Source of the DNA: Symbiodinium natans
Taxonomy: Eukaryota > Sar > Dinophyceae > Suessiales > Symbiodiniaceae
Reading direction: 5' to 3'
Assembly (NCBI GenBank): GCA_905221605.1
Contig: CAJNDS010002097.1
Location: 254,001-318,000 of the forward strand
DNA length: 64,000 nucleotides
Shown: positions 42,063-53,322 of the stretch, piece by piece
How the letters are laid out: each line of letters starts with the position of its first letter
How positions within the stretch are numbered: position 1 is the first letter of the stretch
Notes under the pieces: generated by a model
The model's database searches: none
Seen by the model: only the letters and a program-made list of their open reading frames with translations
What the model was told of the DNA's origin: nothing
Program-made: the position numbers and the translations under genes

Positions 42063-42172
42063 TTGGGATGCTCCCACTTATGCTCACAGTCCTTCATAGT
42101 TATTCTAATAGGGGGTACCAAGATCCCTAGTAACCCTAGTAAGGACTGTTAGTATAAGGGGGAACATCCCAA
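42063..42172 (+). mobile_element. Family A element copy 4
   Basis: TTGGGATGCTCCCACTTATG faces GTATAAGGGGGAACATCCCA. Confidence 0.7.
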
Positions 42173-42354
42173 AACAAATACACAGTCCTATGTTCTCGTT
42201 CTTATACGGGGTATCATCGAACTCAAACACCCCCAGCAGCTCAGACACCCCGCTCCTGAATGACCCACCACGAAAAGAAAAAAATCAACAGCAAGCCCCA
42301 GAGGGGTCCTAGCCCTAAACCCTAAACCCTACACCCTAAACCCTAAACCCTAAA

Positions 42355-42412
42355 CCCAAAACCCCCCCCCAAAAAAAGGGGCGAATAGGGGCCTACTCTG
42401 GGTCCTAGTTAG
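42355..42412 (+). mobile_element. Family B right-half fragment joined to CCCTAAA
   Basis: AGGGGCGAATAGGGGCCTAC then TCTGGGTCCTAG is the right end. Its left half is replaced by a CCCTAAA array and a C/A run. Confidence 0.45.
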
Positions 42413-43079
42413 GTCTCTCCGACGACAGTGAAGAAATCAGAGTGCCAATATACCCTTACTTTGGGCTTTGCGGCATCCCTGCAGCCTTAGGGTTTGTAGG
42501 GTTTAGGGCTAGAGTTTATTTCGGGCTTAGGGTTTATTTAGGGTTTCGGGTTTAGGGCTTAAGGGTTAAGGGTTTCCTTCCGCACTCTCGGTGTTCGGGG
42601 CTTGGGATTGCGGACACCTGAGCCTCTCCATGAGTGGCTTAAGGGTTTGGAGTTTGGGTTTTAGGGTTTAGGGTTTAGGGTTTAGGGTGTTTTGCTGCCC
42701 AGACAGAGGCGCACACCCGAACCACCAAAGAAATCGTAAGCGACACTATGCCACCAAGAAAATAGAAGACAAGGCCAAGACTGTGAAAGCATCACCCTGA
42801 CTCAACCATAGGCCCTTTGCCCAACACCAGCAAGCATTTGGGGCGGGCAACGTAGCCCTGGTGAATATTTTGGATAGCTAGCCTGGCACGAGAAGCCCTA
42901 TAAACCCCAGAAACAAAACCGAGAGCTTAACACTGGAGTTCCTATAAGCCCTAAACCCTAAACCCTAAACCCCAACACTAAAAGCCCTACAGACCCTGAA
43001 AACCCAAAACCATAAACCCTAGAAGCGCTATAAGCCCAAAACCATAAGACTGGAAGACCCACAAGCCCAAAACCCTTTA

Positions 43080-43187
43080 AACCCAACACCCCAACACCCC
43101 AACACCCCAGCACCTCAACACCCCAACACCCCAACACCCCAACACCCCAACACCCCAACACCCCAACACCCCAACACCCCAACACCC
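43080..43187 (-). repeat. 8-bp minisatellite (CCCCAACA)n
   Basis: About thirteen copies, adjoining the left array of module 15. It makes a spurious LGCWGVGV open frame on the minus strand. Confidence 0.85.
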
Positions 43188-43355
43188 AAACCCTAAACCC
43201 TAAACCCCAAACCCAAAAGTCCTCCTGCGACGTGGGCCGCGGTGGTGGCAGACGCAGCGCCAGGGGGTCCGAGGCAGGAGACCAGGCCTGGTCTGGGGGC
43301 TTAGGGTTTAGGGTTTAGGGTTTAGGGTTTAGGATTTAGGGTTTAGGGTTTAGGG
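43187..43355. other. Telomere-flanked core module 15
   Basis: Short CCCTAAA block, core about 85 bp, very GC-rich, TTTAGGG units from 43300. Confidence 0.6.
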
Positions 43356-43523
43356 GTTTAGGGTTATAGGGGTTTGGGGTTTATAGGGGTTTAGGGGTGT
43401 AGGGGTTTAGGGTTATAGCGCTTAGGGGTTCATGGGTTTAGCATTTAGGGTTCAGCTTTTAGGGGTTAGGGTCTAGCGGTTAGGGGTTTATGGTTTAGGG
43501 GTTTAGAGTTTTCTGGTTTAGGG

Positions 43524-43590
43524 TTGGGATGTTCCCCCTTATACGAACAGTCCTCATTTGGGACTGTTCGTACAAGGGGGAACATCCCAA
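43524..43590 (+). mobile_element. Family A element copy 5, near-perfect 67-bp palindrome
   Basis: TTGGGATGTTCCCCCTTATA and TACAAGGGGGAACATCCCAA are complementary, with CGAACAGTCC and GGACTGTTCG inside and only a few unpaired bases at the centre. The shortest copy and possibly the minimal or youngest form. Confidence 0.75.
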
Positions 43591-44094
43591 GTTGTAGGGT
43601 CTGTAGGGTTTGGTGTTTCGGAATGAGGGTTTCGGGTTTAGGGCTTGGCTGGGTTCAGGGTTTTGTGCTTGGGAAATAGGATGAAGGTTCGGGGCTTTCA
43701 GTTTTAACGGGGGTGGAGGGTTGCGTGAGGCATGGAGCCCTGCCCCTCAACACTGATGGCCACAAACAGAAAACACCTATGAGCCCTGCTACGACCTAAA
43801 CCCTGAACCCTGCGAGCCCTAAGGCCTGACGCCTAGAGGCCCCGCACTCGACACCCTGTCACTCCTATATACAACATCCTACTACGAGCCGTATGAACAG
43901 AACACCTTGCAGTCCACAGCCCTCCACCCTAATCCCTACAAGCCCTTAGAAGCCTGGGTTTAGGGTCTAGGGCTTGGGGTGTAGGGAGCCTGTTAGACAA
44001 CTCCTACACCCCAAAAAACCTGAGAGCCCTAATCCCTTAAACCCCATGAGTCAGCACCTCGATGCATTGCCGCTTCACTCCATTAAACTACTAA
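43591..44094. other. Spacer, no gene supported
   Basis: Unique sequence with isolated telomeric words only. Confidence 0.4.
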
Positions 44095-44176
44095 ACCAAT
44101 AAACCAACAAACCAATAAACTAATAAACTAATAAACTAATAAACTAATGAACTAATAAACTGATAAACTGATAAAC
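44095..44176 (+). repeat. 9-bp AT-rich repeat (ATAAACTAA)n
   Basis: About nine imperfect units. Confidence 0.8.
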
Positions 44177-45692
44177 TAATCTCGCGTGAATAAACCCTAA
44201 TCTTACCGTTGGTTAACCAACAGTAAGTACTGCCCAAAGCTCTTTCGCGCATTTCAGCCGCGTTGCCGACTTCGTGGCATCGTCGCCTACACGTACTTGC
44301 ACCACCACCTGGCGACGGTGTGCTAGTCTGGTTCGCCAAACCCCGAAAACCCTGAGGGATTCTCCTCCTATCTGGCCCAAGCCAAAGCCCCGAACCCTAA
44401 ACCCTAAACCTGCTCAGCACCTCACCATCCGAACAATCTATCCATTATTATTCCTCTTATTATTACAGTCATTATTGCTGTTATTATTAATTATTATCAT
44501 TACAAGTATGATGATTAGTATGATTATAAAATCCTTGGTTCATATTATTCTTCTTCTTCTTAAGATTATTATTATCATTGTCAATTTTGATTCGTCTTGT
44601 GGACTACTTGTTGTGGCGGCCTGCTGGTGCAAGAGGACGTTGCCAGCCAGCTCCTGAACTGAAAGCCCTTCGGGTTTAGGGGTTATGAGGTGTCAGGATT
44701 TAGGGCCTGGGGTTTACGAGGGCCCCGCCTTCCCCCGACTCCCCGACCAATTAAGGAGCGCCGTTGCGTTGAGCTTTTCAGGGCGTCCTGAACAGTAGTA
44801 GGTTTAGGGTTTAGGGTTTAGGGCTTAGGTTTAGGGTTTAACGTCGGAGCTCCTGCCTCACTGACCCTGCCAAGTCCCAGAGGCGCGATGGCAACAACGA
44901 GGCCCGCGTTCAAACCCGTGCGAAACCCTGAACCCCGAAACCCTAAAACCTTCAAATGAACCTACGTACTTGCACTTGCTCGTCTGGGGCTCCTCGAGCT
45001 AAAGGGCAGAAAAGGGAGCATAGGGTTTAGGGTTTGGGGTTTAGAGTTAGGGTTTAGGGTTTAGTTAGAGTTTAGGGTTTAGGGGTTAGTGTTTTGAATT
45101 TCAGTCCTTGAAGCATCTTGTCTGGAAGAGTTGAGGAGTTTAGAGGCTCGGGGGTGTGGAGGTATGGGGTTTCGGGTTGGCGCGCTTAGGGGTTTATGGG
45201 CTTAAGGGTTAGGGTGTAGCTGTGCCCGAAGCCGCATGCCATGAACTACCAGACCTTTGCTCTCATCCTTGCAAGCCACTACAAGTCTGAAAGCCCTACT
45301 TGGAGGTTCATGTGCAGTCGGGCAACTCTTGTTCTGTCTGGTTATACCCTTGATACATCTTAGAAAGATGACACGCTTGACGACAATATCTGCCCTCAAC
45401 CTTAAACCCTACAGGACAACCAACCAGGGGGACCTCTACCCCAGAAGGTAAACAGAACACTACACCCACAAACTCTAAACCCCAAACCCTAAAGTCTAAA
45501 CCCTAAAGCCTGATTTCTAAACCCTCAAGCCTAAAACCTTAAACCCTGAACCCTGAACCCTAAACCCTAAACCCTAAACCCCAAGACCCTAAACCATGGC
45601 CCTGAACCCCTCGAAGCTGAACAGCCTCGACATCCAGGGTGTGGCTCTGCTCGGAGATCAAGGCGCCGCCGGAGTGGTCCAGAACCAACCTG
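44177..45692. other. Spacer, no gene supported
   Basis: An ATT-rich stretch at about 44445-44580, telomeric clusters near 44801-44840, 45022-45085 and 45540-45590, and otherwise unique DNA. Confidence 0.4.
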
Positions 45693-45848
45693 ACTTGGAA
45701 CTTACTAACCAGTTATAACTGTACTTGGGGGTTTAGGGTTTAGGGTTTCGGGTTTAGGGGTACTAATAACCCGCTTAAACGCCACTTAAGTGCCCCTTTA
45801 TGGTTGTAAGTACAGTTATAATTGGTTAATGAGTACCATGAACCAACC
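45693..45848 (+). mobile_element. Family F element copy 2 with telomeric insert
   Basis: ACTTGGAACTTACTAACC at the left, AATTGGTTAATGAGTACCAT at the right. TTTAGGG units (45727-45760) follow GTACTT and are followed by TACTAATAAC, giving TACT at both sides. Confidence 0.7.
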
Positions 45849-45882
45849 GAGGGTTCAGGGTGTGTAGGGTTTGGGAACTTGG

Positions 45883-46050
45883 TTAGGGTTTAGGGTTTAG
45901 GGTTTAGGGGTTTAGGGTTTAGGGTTTAGGGTTTAGGGTTTAGGGTTTAGGGTTTAGGGTTTAGGGTTTAGGGTTTAGGGTTTAGGGTTTAGGGTTTAGG
46001 GTTTAGGGTTTCGGTTTAGGGATTAGGAATTAGGGATTAGGGCTTAGGGA
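45883..46050 (+). repeat. TTTAGGG array
   Basis: About eighteen nearly perfect units, then TTCGGTTTAGG and ATTAGG variants. Confidence 0.9.
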
Positions 46051-46376
46051 CAGGAGTTTCGGGTTTAGGGCTTCGGGCTTAGGCTGCTGGGTTGCAGTAA
46101 CCCTCATGCACACACACACATACAACTAACCCGCGAATGCCTAGAATCCTCAAACATACACATGGAACTCTGCAACAGAAAACACGACTATGAGTCTTAG
46201 CTGCTGAAGCCAGGAGGAGCCGTCTTGAACCAAGCTCCAAAGATCCCAACTAGTGATGCCCAGGCCACCACAAAACAGAACGCTGAACGAGACAGCCATC
46301 ACACCATCCTTCAACGCGATTCCTCAAGAGAGCTCGTCTCCTGCACCTCCCCACCTGCAGCAAAAGCACTGAAAGA

Positions 46377-46486
46377 CTAGACCCAAGAGTAACCTAGGAA
46401 TAAAAAGGGTGCCCTTGTTGGTTTAAAGGGGGTCATAAGGGACCCTAAACCCCAAAAAAGCGAATAGGGCCTGTTGTGGGTTCTAG
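46377..46486 (+). mobile_element. Family B element, complete
   Basis: CTAGACCCAAGAGTAACCTA faces GGGCCTGTTGTGGGTTCTAG. About 110 bp. Confidence 0.7.
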
Positions 46487-46950
46487 AGAACAAACCCTGA
46501 TGTTCTCGCAACCTGACCGGGCCCGCACCCCACCCTTCCACTGCCTGCTAAAGCACCTAAAAAGGAAGACTCAGAAACTGTTCGACGGCCTCGACCCAAA
46601 ACTAAACGAGCAAATCGTAACCTCCGAACCCTGCCAGGGGCTCCGACAATGGTAGCTCCTGCGATGCCGGGGCGGCCTGCCAAAACCAACATTTAGGGTG
46701 TAAAGGTTGAGGCTTCAGTGCTTAAATGCCCTAGTGACCTAAAGGAGTAGAAAGGGTACCGGGTCTTTCTGTTCGAAGGTTTTTGTTTTGTCGTTCAAGC
46801 CCTTGCAGAGAAGAGAATGAAGTTACACCGGAGTTCCCAAAGGTGGAGGATGCGTGGGGGAACCAGCTGAGGTCTTGCAGGGCATAGGGTTGAGGACGCT
46901 ATAAACCGGGGTGAGGCAAGGTTAATGATTAGGGTTGGGGATTTAGGGTA

Positions 46951-47058
46951 TATGGGTGGTTGTCAAAATTATGATCCCTTTTGGGGTACCCTAAATGCTA
47001 GATGCCGGCTTATCATAGGGATCCAAAAAGGGACCATAATTGACAACAACCACCCATA
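46951..47058 (+). mobile_element. Family I-like element copy 3, long palindromic arms
   Basis: TATGGGTGGTTGTCAAAATT and AATTGACAACAACCACCCAT pair almost fully, followed inward by ATGATCCCTTTT and AAAAAGGGACCAT. Confidence 0.7.
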
Positions 47059-47690
47059 TAAGTACTTGAAGGCATTGTTGGATCGGCCCTATAGGGTTTA
47101 CAGGTTTAATATTGGCATTGAGGCAAAACGGTTTAGTGTTGTTGGTTTTGGACTGGCAACAAGCCAGTTCCCAATTTCCGTAACGATATCGGCCTTACAA
47201 CGAAAGCATTCGATCAGCACGCAAACCCATAAAGCCCGAACAAAGCTGAGGGTTGTGCGCGTTTCGGGCGTAGGTGCATAGCATGTCAATGGCTGAAAGT
47301 ATAGGGCAGATAGTCTTAAGTGTTTGGGGTTGAAGTCTAGACCTCCATGCCTGAAACTTAACAGCGAGGGCCGGGATCTCGAGCCGACCCTCATCCCAAA
47401 AACCCCAAACCCCTAAGCCGGTCGGAGGCAATTCTTGGGCGTCGGGACCCCTTTCAACCTCTAACCCTAAACCCTAAACCCCAACCCTAAACCCTAAGCC
47501 ATAAACCCTAAAGCGCACTTTGGATACTTTCCAGGCCTCGCCAGCGCCTGAGACCTGAGCAGTCGGTGTCAAGAGGCATCAGATCCTGAGTACTACTTGG
47601 AGGCCCTTTTGACTTGGTAAGTCACCCTAAACCCTAAACCCTAAACCCTAAACCTTAAACCCTAAACCCTAAACCCTACACCCTAGTCTA
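47059..47690. other. Spacer, no gene supported
   Basis: Mostly unique to 47450, then CCCTAAA blocks at 47463-47512 and 47630-47686. Confidence 0.4.
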
Positions 47691-47809
47691 CTTGGGAGTT
47701 TCCGACATGGGGACCTCAAAATATATAGACCCCCAAAGTAGTAAGACTCCCTTATAAGAAGGATCCCAAGAAGGTGCCCCTAATTTGGGAAACCCCCACT
47801 TAGTATCCC
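47691..47809 (+). mobile_element. Family H element copy 3, diverged
   Basis: GGGAGTTTCCGACATGGGGA faces AATTTGGGAAACCCCCACTT. Confidence 0.5.
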
Positions 47810-48118
47810 CCAGAACCCCCTTTATACTCCCGATAGCCCAACGTACGAACCCTACTTACGAAGTCACAAGAGCTTCCAAGTATATACCCAGAGAACTGCG
47901 GTAAAGCGTGACTAGAGGGTTTAGGGCTGAGGCTTAGGGTAGGCCTTGAAAAACAGGGCATATAGGGCCTAGTGTAAACCCTCTAAGATGACAGCGACCG
48001 CAAGCGTAGCACGCCGCCGCGTTTGGAGGAGGGGCCCTGCAAGTTGCACGATTGTGGCTCACGGCTTATTAGGGCTACAAAGCCTCTATGTGTGGGGCAA
48101 GCGCCTAGGGCAAGCGCC

Positions 48119-48316
48119 GAAACCCTAAACCCCAAAACCCCAAACCCGAAACCCTAAACCCATAAACCCTAAACCTCAAGCCCTGCGGCCATGATGGAAA
48201 AAGGAAAGGGAACGAGTTGGTCGCGCCCGCGCTCGTGGAATCTGCTTCTAGGTCTTTCGCTTTGGGGTATGGGGTTTGGGGTGTAGGGTTTGGGGTTTGG
48301 GGATTAGGGTTTAGGT
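48119..48316. other. Telomere-flanked core module 16
   Basis: CCCTAAA/CCCCAAA units to about 48176, core about 85 bp, TTTGGGG and TTTAGGG units 48263-48316. Confidence 0.55.
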
Positions 48317-48402
48317 TTACCGCTTGCAGACGGTTTTTGTGTGCAGCTGTGGGCGGGAACCATTCTGCACGGCTCGAGCAGGCTTGTTGTTTATAGCTAC
48401 AC

Positions 48403-48504
48403 CAGACCCAAGAGTAACCTAGGAATAAGAAGGCACCCCTCTTAGTTTCAAGGGGCTTCCTAAACCGCAAAAAAAGGGGAATAAGGGCCTACTCTGGGTC
48501 CTAG
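48403..48504 (+). mobile_element. Family B element, complete
   Basis: CAGACCCAAGAGTAACCTAG faces GGCCTACTCTGGGTCCTAG. About 102 bp. Confidence 0.7.
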
Positions 48505-48726
48505 CACAGTAGAGTTTTTGAATTTCAGGTTTCAGTCAGCCACCTGGCTACCCAAAACCGTGTTCATGTTTGTCCGCAAGATTCTTCAGCGTGCGACAAC
48601 TTCTGCCTGTCATGCACTGAGAAGCAGAGACAGAGCCCTTCGGGTGGACTTTGATTTGGCTCAACTGCAAACCCCTATGACCACCAAGACACTCTTCGTA
48701 AGCCGATAAACCCACAACCCAGAAGC

Positions 48727-48945
48727 CTAAACCCTAAACCCCTAAACCCCTAAAACCCCTAAAACCCCTAAACCCTAAATAAGGATTCTGGCTTTCAAGA
48801 TCGAAAAACCAGCTGAATGTCTTCAAGAGTCCATGCAAAAACAAAAAAAAGCAGCAGTCTGAAGCCGGCCCAAGCCCGAAACTCTTGACTGGGGGGTTTA
48901 GGGTTTAGGGTTTAGGGTCTAGGGTCTAGGGTTTAGGGTTTAGGG
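48727..48945. other. Telomere-flanked core module 17
   Basis: CCCTAAA/CCCCTAAA units to 48779, core about 117 bp, TTTAGGG/TCTAGGG units 48896-48945. Confidence 0.65.
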
Positions 48946-49085
48946 CGCAACGCAGGTGCAACTCATGGTACAGAGCCTGGGGCCTTAAGACGGAAGAATG
49001 AAACTTAAAGCCACAATTCTTGCACACGTGCACGGAAATCTTGCAGGCCGAAGCATCATATGGAACTCTCAACCCAAACCCTATA

Positions 49086-49195
49086 CCCCTAAGGGTCCAT
49101 GTACCTAAATAGGGAATACTTGGGCCTTAAAGTACTTCCTATTTAGGGACTTTGGGGCCCAAGTATATAATAATGAGGTACATGGACCCTTAGGG
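49086..49195 (+). mobile_element. Family G element copy 1
   Basis: CCCTAAGGGTCCATGTACCT faces GAGGTACATGGACCCTTAGG; inner GGGAATACTTGGGCC and GGGGCCCAAGTAT. About 110 bp. Confidence 0.75.
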
Positions 49196-49311
49196 TACCT
49201 CAGGCCAAGCCTCGTCGCTATCCGGGAATCAGGGTTTAGGGTTGCGGGTGTACGTTCGCTTTTGCAGGCAGGAGTCTTCCCAGCCTGAACCCTAAAGCCT
49301 GAACCTTCAGA

Positions 49312-49368
49312 ACTTTAAACCCTAAACCCTAAACCCTAAACCCTAAACCCTAAACCCTAAACCCTAAG
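49312..49368 (-). repeat. CCCTAAA array
   Basis: Seven to eight perfect units. Confidence 0.9.
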
Positions 49369-49440
49369 TCAACCCAGAGAGACGTCACTGGCTCACTAGC
49401 GAGCCTTGCTCCCTCAACCCCAGAGCCGAAACATGAAACT

Positions 49441-49538
49441 CGGGATGTTCCCCCTTATACTAACAGCCCTTAAAAGGGATAGTACCCTCCCATTATATTC
49501 CCTACTAAGGAGCTGTTAGTATAAGGGGGAACATCACA
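49441..49538 (+). mobile_element. Family A element copy 6
   Basis: CGGGATGTTCCCCCTTATAC faces TAGTATAAGGGGGAACATCA. Confidence 0.7.
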
Positions 49539-50363
49539 ACATGAAACCCTTGACCCAGGCTTCGGAGTTTGCTTCTTTCTGCTGGGATTCGCCTGGGCTT
49601 AGATGTTCAGGGGTTAGAGCTTGAAGAGCCAGAACACCAAAGCGTAACCATCAGCAACAAGCGCTCCGCAGGACCAAGCCCCGAAACCAAAAACCCTGAG
49701 CCCTGAACCCTAAACCCCTAACCCCAAACCCTAAACCCTTACAACACCTCCACCTCAGGCTCCGCGCTCGAAACTGGAAGGAGGTGGCAAATCCTGGAAT
49801 CAGCGATGCATGTCTTGTCAGAGGTTTCGGGATTGAAGGGGTTCAGGGTTCAGGGTTTATAGGGTTTAGGGTTTAGGGCTCATTTTGCAAGCTGTTTAGT
49901 AGGCTCTGTGAAGTCAAGTTGCGTGGGCTGTTCAGGACACCCTGACTGTTTGGGGGTGCAGACCAGGTCCGTCTTTAAGGTCGTATCGTCCCCGTGTCGT
50001 ATGAAAATTCCGCGCGGCACGCCTTCAGAATCAATTGCCGGGCATCGCTGTCCCTTTCAAACATGTATAAACTCCTCCCTATTAAAAAAAAAACGTATAA
50101 AACCCATGGACCGTGTAAACAGCGCGAAACCAGCTTCGACAGTTCTGGCGGAAGAGGGGCCACACACTAAAGAGGGCCCAAACCCTAAATCGAGAATCGT
50201 AAACCCTAACAAGCTTTGGTGTTCAGGGTGCAGGGTCGAGCGCTATTCGGAGGCAAGCAGTTGCAAAGTAGCCGAGCACATCGCCCGTATCTGACTAGAT
50301 GGCCGATCCCAGCGTGAACTTCCCAAACCCTACATCGATGCAAGCGCAAAGCCTAACATGACA
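49539..50363. other. Spacer, no gene supported
   Basis: An open frame at 49908-50294 shows no recognisable domain and overlaps telomeric words at its end; not called. Confidence 0.4.
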
Positions 50364-50472
50364 CCCTGAGGGTCCATGTACCTAAATAGGGAATACTTGG
50401 GCCTTAAAGTACCTCCTATTCAGGGTCTTCAGGGAACAAGTACATGATAATCAGGTACATGGACCCTTAGGG
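50364..50472 (+). mobile_element. Family G element copy 2
   Basis: CCCTGAGGGTCCATGTACCT faces CAGGTACATGGACCCTTAGG, closely similar to the copy 1.3 kb upstream. Confidence 0.75.
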
Positions 50473-50869
50473 ACAGAATCAACTGCTGCAGAAGGTTCTA
50501 ATGTGAACGGGCAATATTGCCAGCCAAGTGCGGCTATATGATACGATCAACAGGGTAAACCGTAAACCCTCGACTGTCAGCGCTGCAAATACGCTAACTC
50601 TAAAACCCCACAAGGACAACGATCCTGGTGCAGGGAAATTTTGGGCACGTTTAAAAGTCAGGGGCAGGGCCCCCCCCCCCCCCACCAACCCTGAACCCTG
50701 AACCCTAAACCCTAAACCCCCCCCCCCCCCCCCCCTGATTTTGAGAGTCGGGCTGTGGTCTTCTCCATCCATCCGCATCTGCAGCCAGAGAGCCAGTGCG
50801 GTGTCCTGTCGTCTTTGGGAATCAAAACCCTAACAACAAGAGACCAAGGGCCTACTCTGAGCCCTAGAC

Positions 50870-50876
50870 GATATAA

Positions 50877-50944
<68 letters not shown>

Positions 50945-50985
50945 ATATATATAATATGTACATATATATATATACACACACGAAG
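50870..50985. repeat. TA microsatellite, compound
   Basis: ATAAAT steps, then TA/CATA steps. Makes spurious YIYIYI frames. Confidence 0.85.
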
Positions 50986-51396
50986 CCACCAGGTTTCATA
51001 TCAACACGCCTCCAGAAACAACCCTACGAAGACTTGGCCCTGCCTTGGCGCGCAGCTCCACAGTCGGCGGCTCGGGCGAGGCAAAGAAAGGCACCACCGC
51101 GGTACGGGAGCCCACCTGGGCAGGGCGTTTAGGGCTTAGGGTTTAGGGTTTAGGGTTTCGGGCGTTGGGGTTTAGGGTTAGGGTTTAGGGGTTCAGGGTT
51201 TTACAAAGTTTGGGACTTGGGCTAACTATCTTTATTACGGCGTGGCCTCAATCCAAAAAGCACTGATCTCCTGAGGGCTAGAGGCCCTACTTGAAAGGCT
51301 CAGGGGGTGTTAGTATCTAAGGTCAGATGCTCACTGGACTTCGGGCTACATATGCAGTTTCCCTGTTTGAAAGCATACTCACCACAACCCCTTACC

Positions 51397-51503
51397 GGTA
51401 GCCCAGCAACCATCGGTCTAAAAAGGGTACCTTTTTTGTGGTCGGTTACTTGATAAGAGAACCCAGAACCAAACAAAAGGGTAAAAGCCACTGGGCCACC
51501 AAG
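51397..51503 (+). mobile_element. Family C element copy 6
   Basis: GGTAGCCCAGCAACCATCGG faces CCACTGGGCCACCAAG. Confidence 0.65.
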
Positions 51504-52292
51504 CTTAAGTAAGCCCTTGAACCAGAAACCATACACCCTAAGCCCTGACCTAAGGCCGATGAGGCCAACTGCCCCTAGCATCGGGGGCTCTTGAACCCGA
51601 AACCCCAACCCTGAGTCCTAAACCCTAAACACTAAACCCTAAACCTAAAGTTGTGAGTGGGTTCGGCTTTCAAAGTCGAGCCTGGGTCTGATACTTCCTA
51701 CATGTTCTACTACTTAAACGCCTCTGGGGTAGTCAAACAAACCGGCCCGAACTTTAGCATATTAAAAACACATACACTTTTCAACAAACAAACGTCCACC
51801 CCTCTGAATTCTTACACCCCTTAAAGCATAAACGCAAGCCCCTTGAAAGCCCTAAACTCCGTAAAGCGCCCTAACCACGTGAACTACGTACTGGTATGGG
51901 TTCGTGGTTCTCTTAGTCAGGAGTGAGGGAATTAGGCGCCATATATCTCCCTTCCATTTGAGGCTATTATACTAGTAGTTCCCCCCCCCCCCCCCCCAAA
52001 ATAAAAGGACGCGCAATATATACACTCACCAATAATGTTAAAGAACCCAAATAACAGAAGCCCTGTTTCATATACCGGTTATGGGATTAGAGATGGTGCC
52101 GTTGCATCCCCCTGTACTCTACCATCTACAGGATTATAAATGGTGCCTTGTATCTCTCAGTAGACAAATCTATGGGTTAAGGGTTTAGGGCTCAGGGTTT
52201 AGGGTTCTGGGTTTAGGGTTCAGGGTTAGATTAGGGTTTAGGGCTTACACTCCCCTGAACAATTTCTTGGGTTTTGAAGGCCATCTAGAAGT
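51504..52292. other. Spacer, no gene supported
   Basis: Includes a C run at about 51981-51997 and unique AT-richer sequence. Confidence 0.4.
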
Positions 52293-52479
52293 ACCCTAAA
52301 CCCTAAACCCTAAACCCTAAACCCTAAACCCTAAACCCTAAACCCTAAACCCTACGAGACTCAAGTTGCTTTGTTTGCTTGGGCGGGTTGCTGTAGTAGG
52401 CTGGGCTACTGCCTTTCAATCAAGATTTGGTATGGCAACGGGTTTAGGGTTTGGGGATTAGGGTTTAGGGTTTAGGGTT
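52293..52479. other. Telomere-flanked core module 18
   Basis: Nine CCCTAAA units, core about 85 bp, TTTAGGG units from 52440. Confidence 0.7.
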
Positions 52480-52711
52480 GCGGCCGAACCCTCCCTACAG
52501 CCCTAAGCAAAAATAGAGCTGCAAAGCGTACACACAAACGCAGCCAAGAACAACAAAGCCTGAAACCCCCGAAAACAAAACCTGAGACCAGATCCCATGC
52601 ACATCTGAATGAACAACCCTGAACCCCTAAACCCATTAAACGCCCCCCTGCCCGCGCAAAACCTGCTGAAGCGCCCCAAGCCCAAAAAGCGTAAACCCCT
52701 CGAACCCAAAA

Positions 52712-52872
52712 CTAGATCCAAGGGTAACCTAGAAATAAAAGGGTGCCCTTTTTGGTTTGAAGGGGTTATAAGGGAACCTCAAACGAAAAACACGGGAAGT
52801 AGGGCCTAGGGAACCCTAAACACCAAAAAAGGGAATAAGGGCCTGGAAACCGGAGCCGACTCTGGGTCCTAG
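52712..52872 (+). mobile_element. Family B element with internal duplication
   Basis: CTAGATCCAAGGGTAACCTA at the left, CTCTGGGTCCTAG at the right. The right-half string GGGAAC-CAAA-GGG-AGGGCCT occurs twice in a row, lengthening this copy to about 160 bp. Confidence 0.6.
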
Positions 52873-53165
52873 ACAACGTCCCAGACACGTGGCTACTCCC
52901 AGGCCCCGGACGATGCCAGAGATGTGGCACTGTCGCCTTATGTAGGGGAGGAAGGGTAAACAGGGTTTAGGGTCTGGCACGTTGAGGCACAAGATATGAA
53001 GCTCCACGTCAACTGCAGGTTTGTCCATGGTGCCACCCTCAACCTAAGCCCAAGCCCTAAGCCCTAAACTTAACCCAACCCTACATGCTAAACACCCCCC
53101 CCTCCCCCCCAAGCAAGACCCAACCTTATCAACGGCGTGGGACAGCACCCCCCCCCCCCGCCCCC

Positions 53166-53322
53166 CAAACCCTAAACCTTAAACAGCCCTAAACCCCAAA
53201 CCCTGCTCAGCTCGCTGCACATGCAGCTGACCCAAGTCTGTCGGCAGGAGCGCCTTTAGACCTTCCGCTCAGAAGTTTCAAAGAACTACATTTCATGAGG
53301 GCTCAGGGTTTAGGGTTTAGGG
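53166..53322. other. Telomere-flanked core module 19
   Basis: CCCTAAA-type units to 53205, core about 99 bp, two to three TTTAGGG units. Confidence 0.55.

Noticed and set aside
50712-51132. Open frames over the TA microsatellite
   Set aside because: Their central part is translated TA repeat (YIYIYI) with no other coding evidence.
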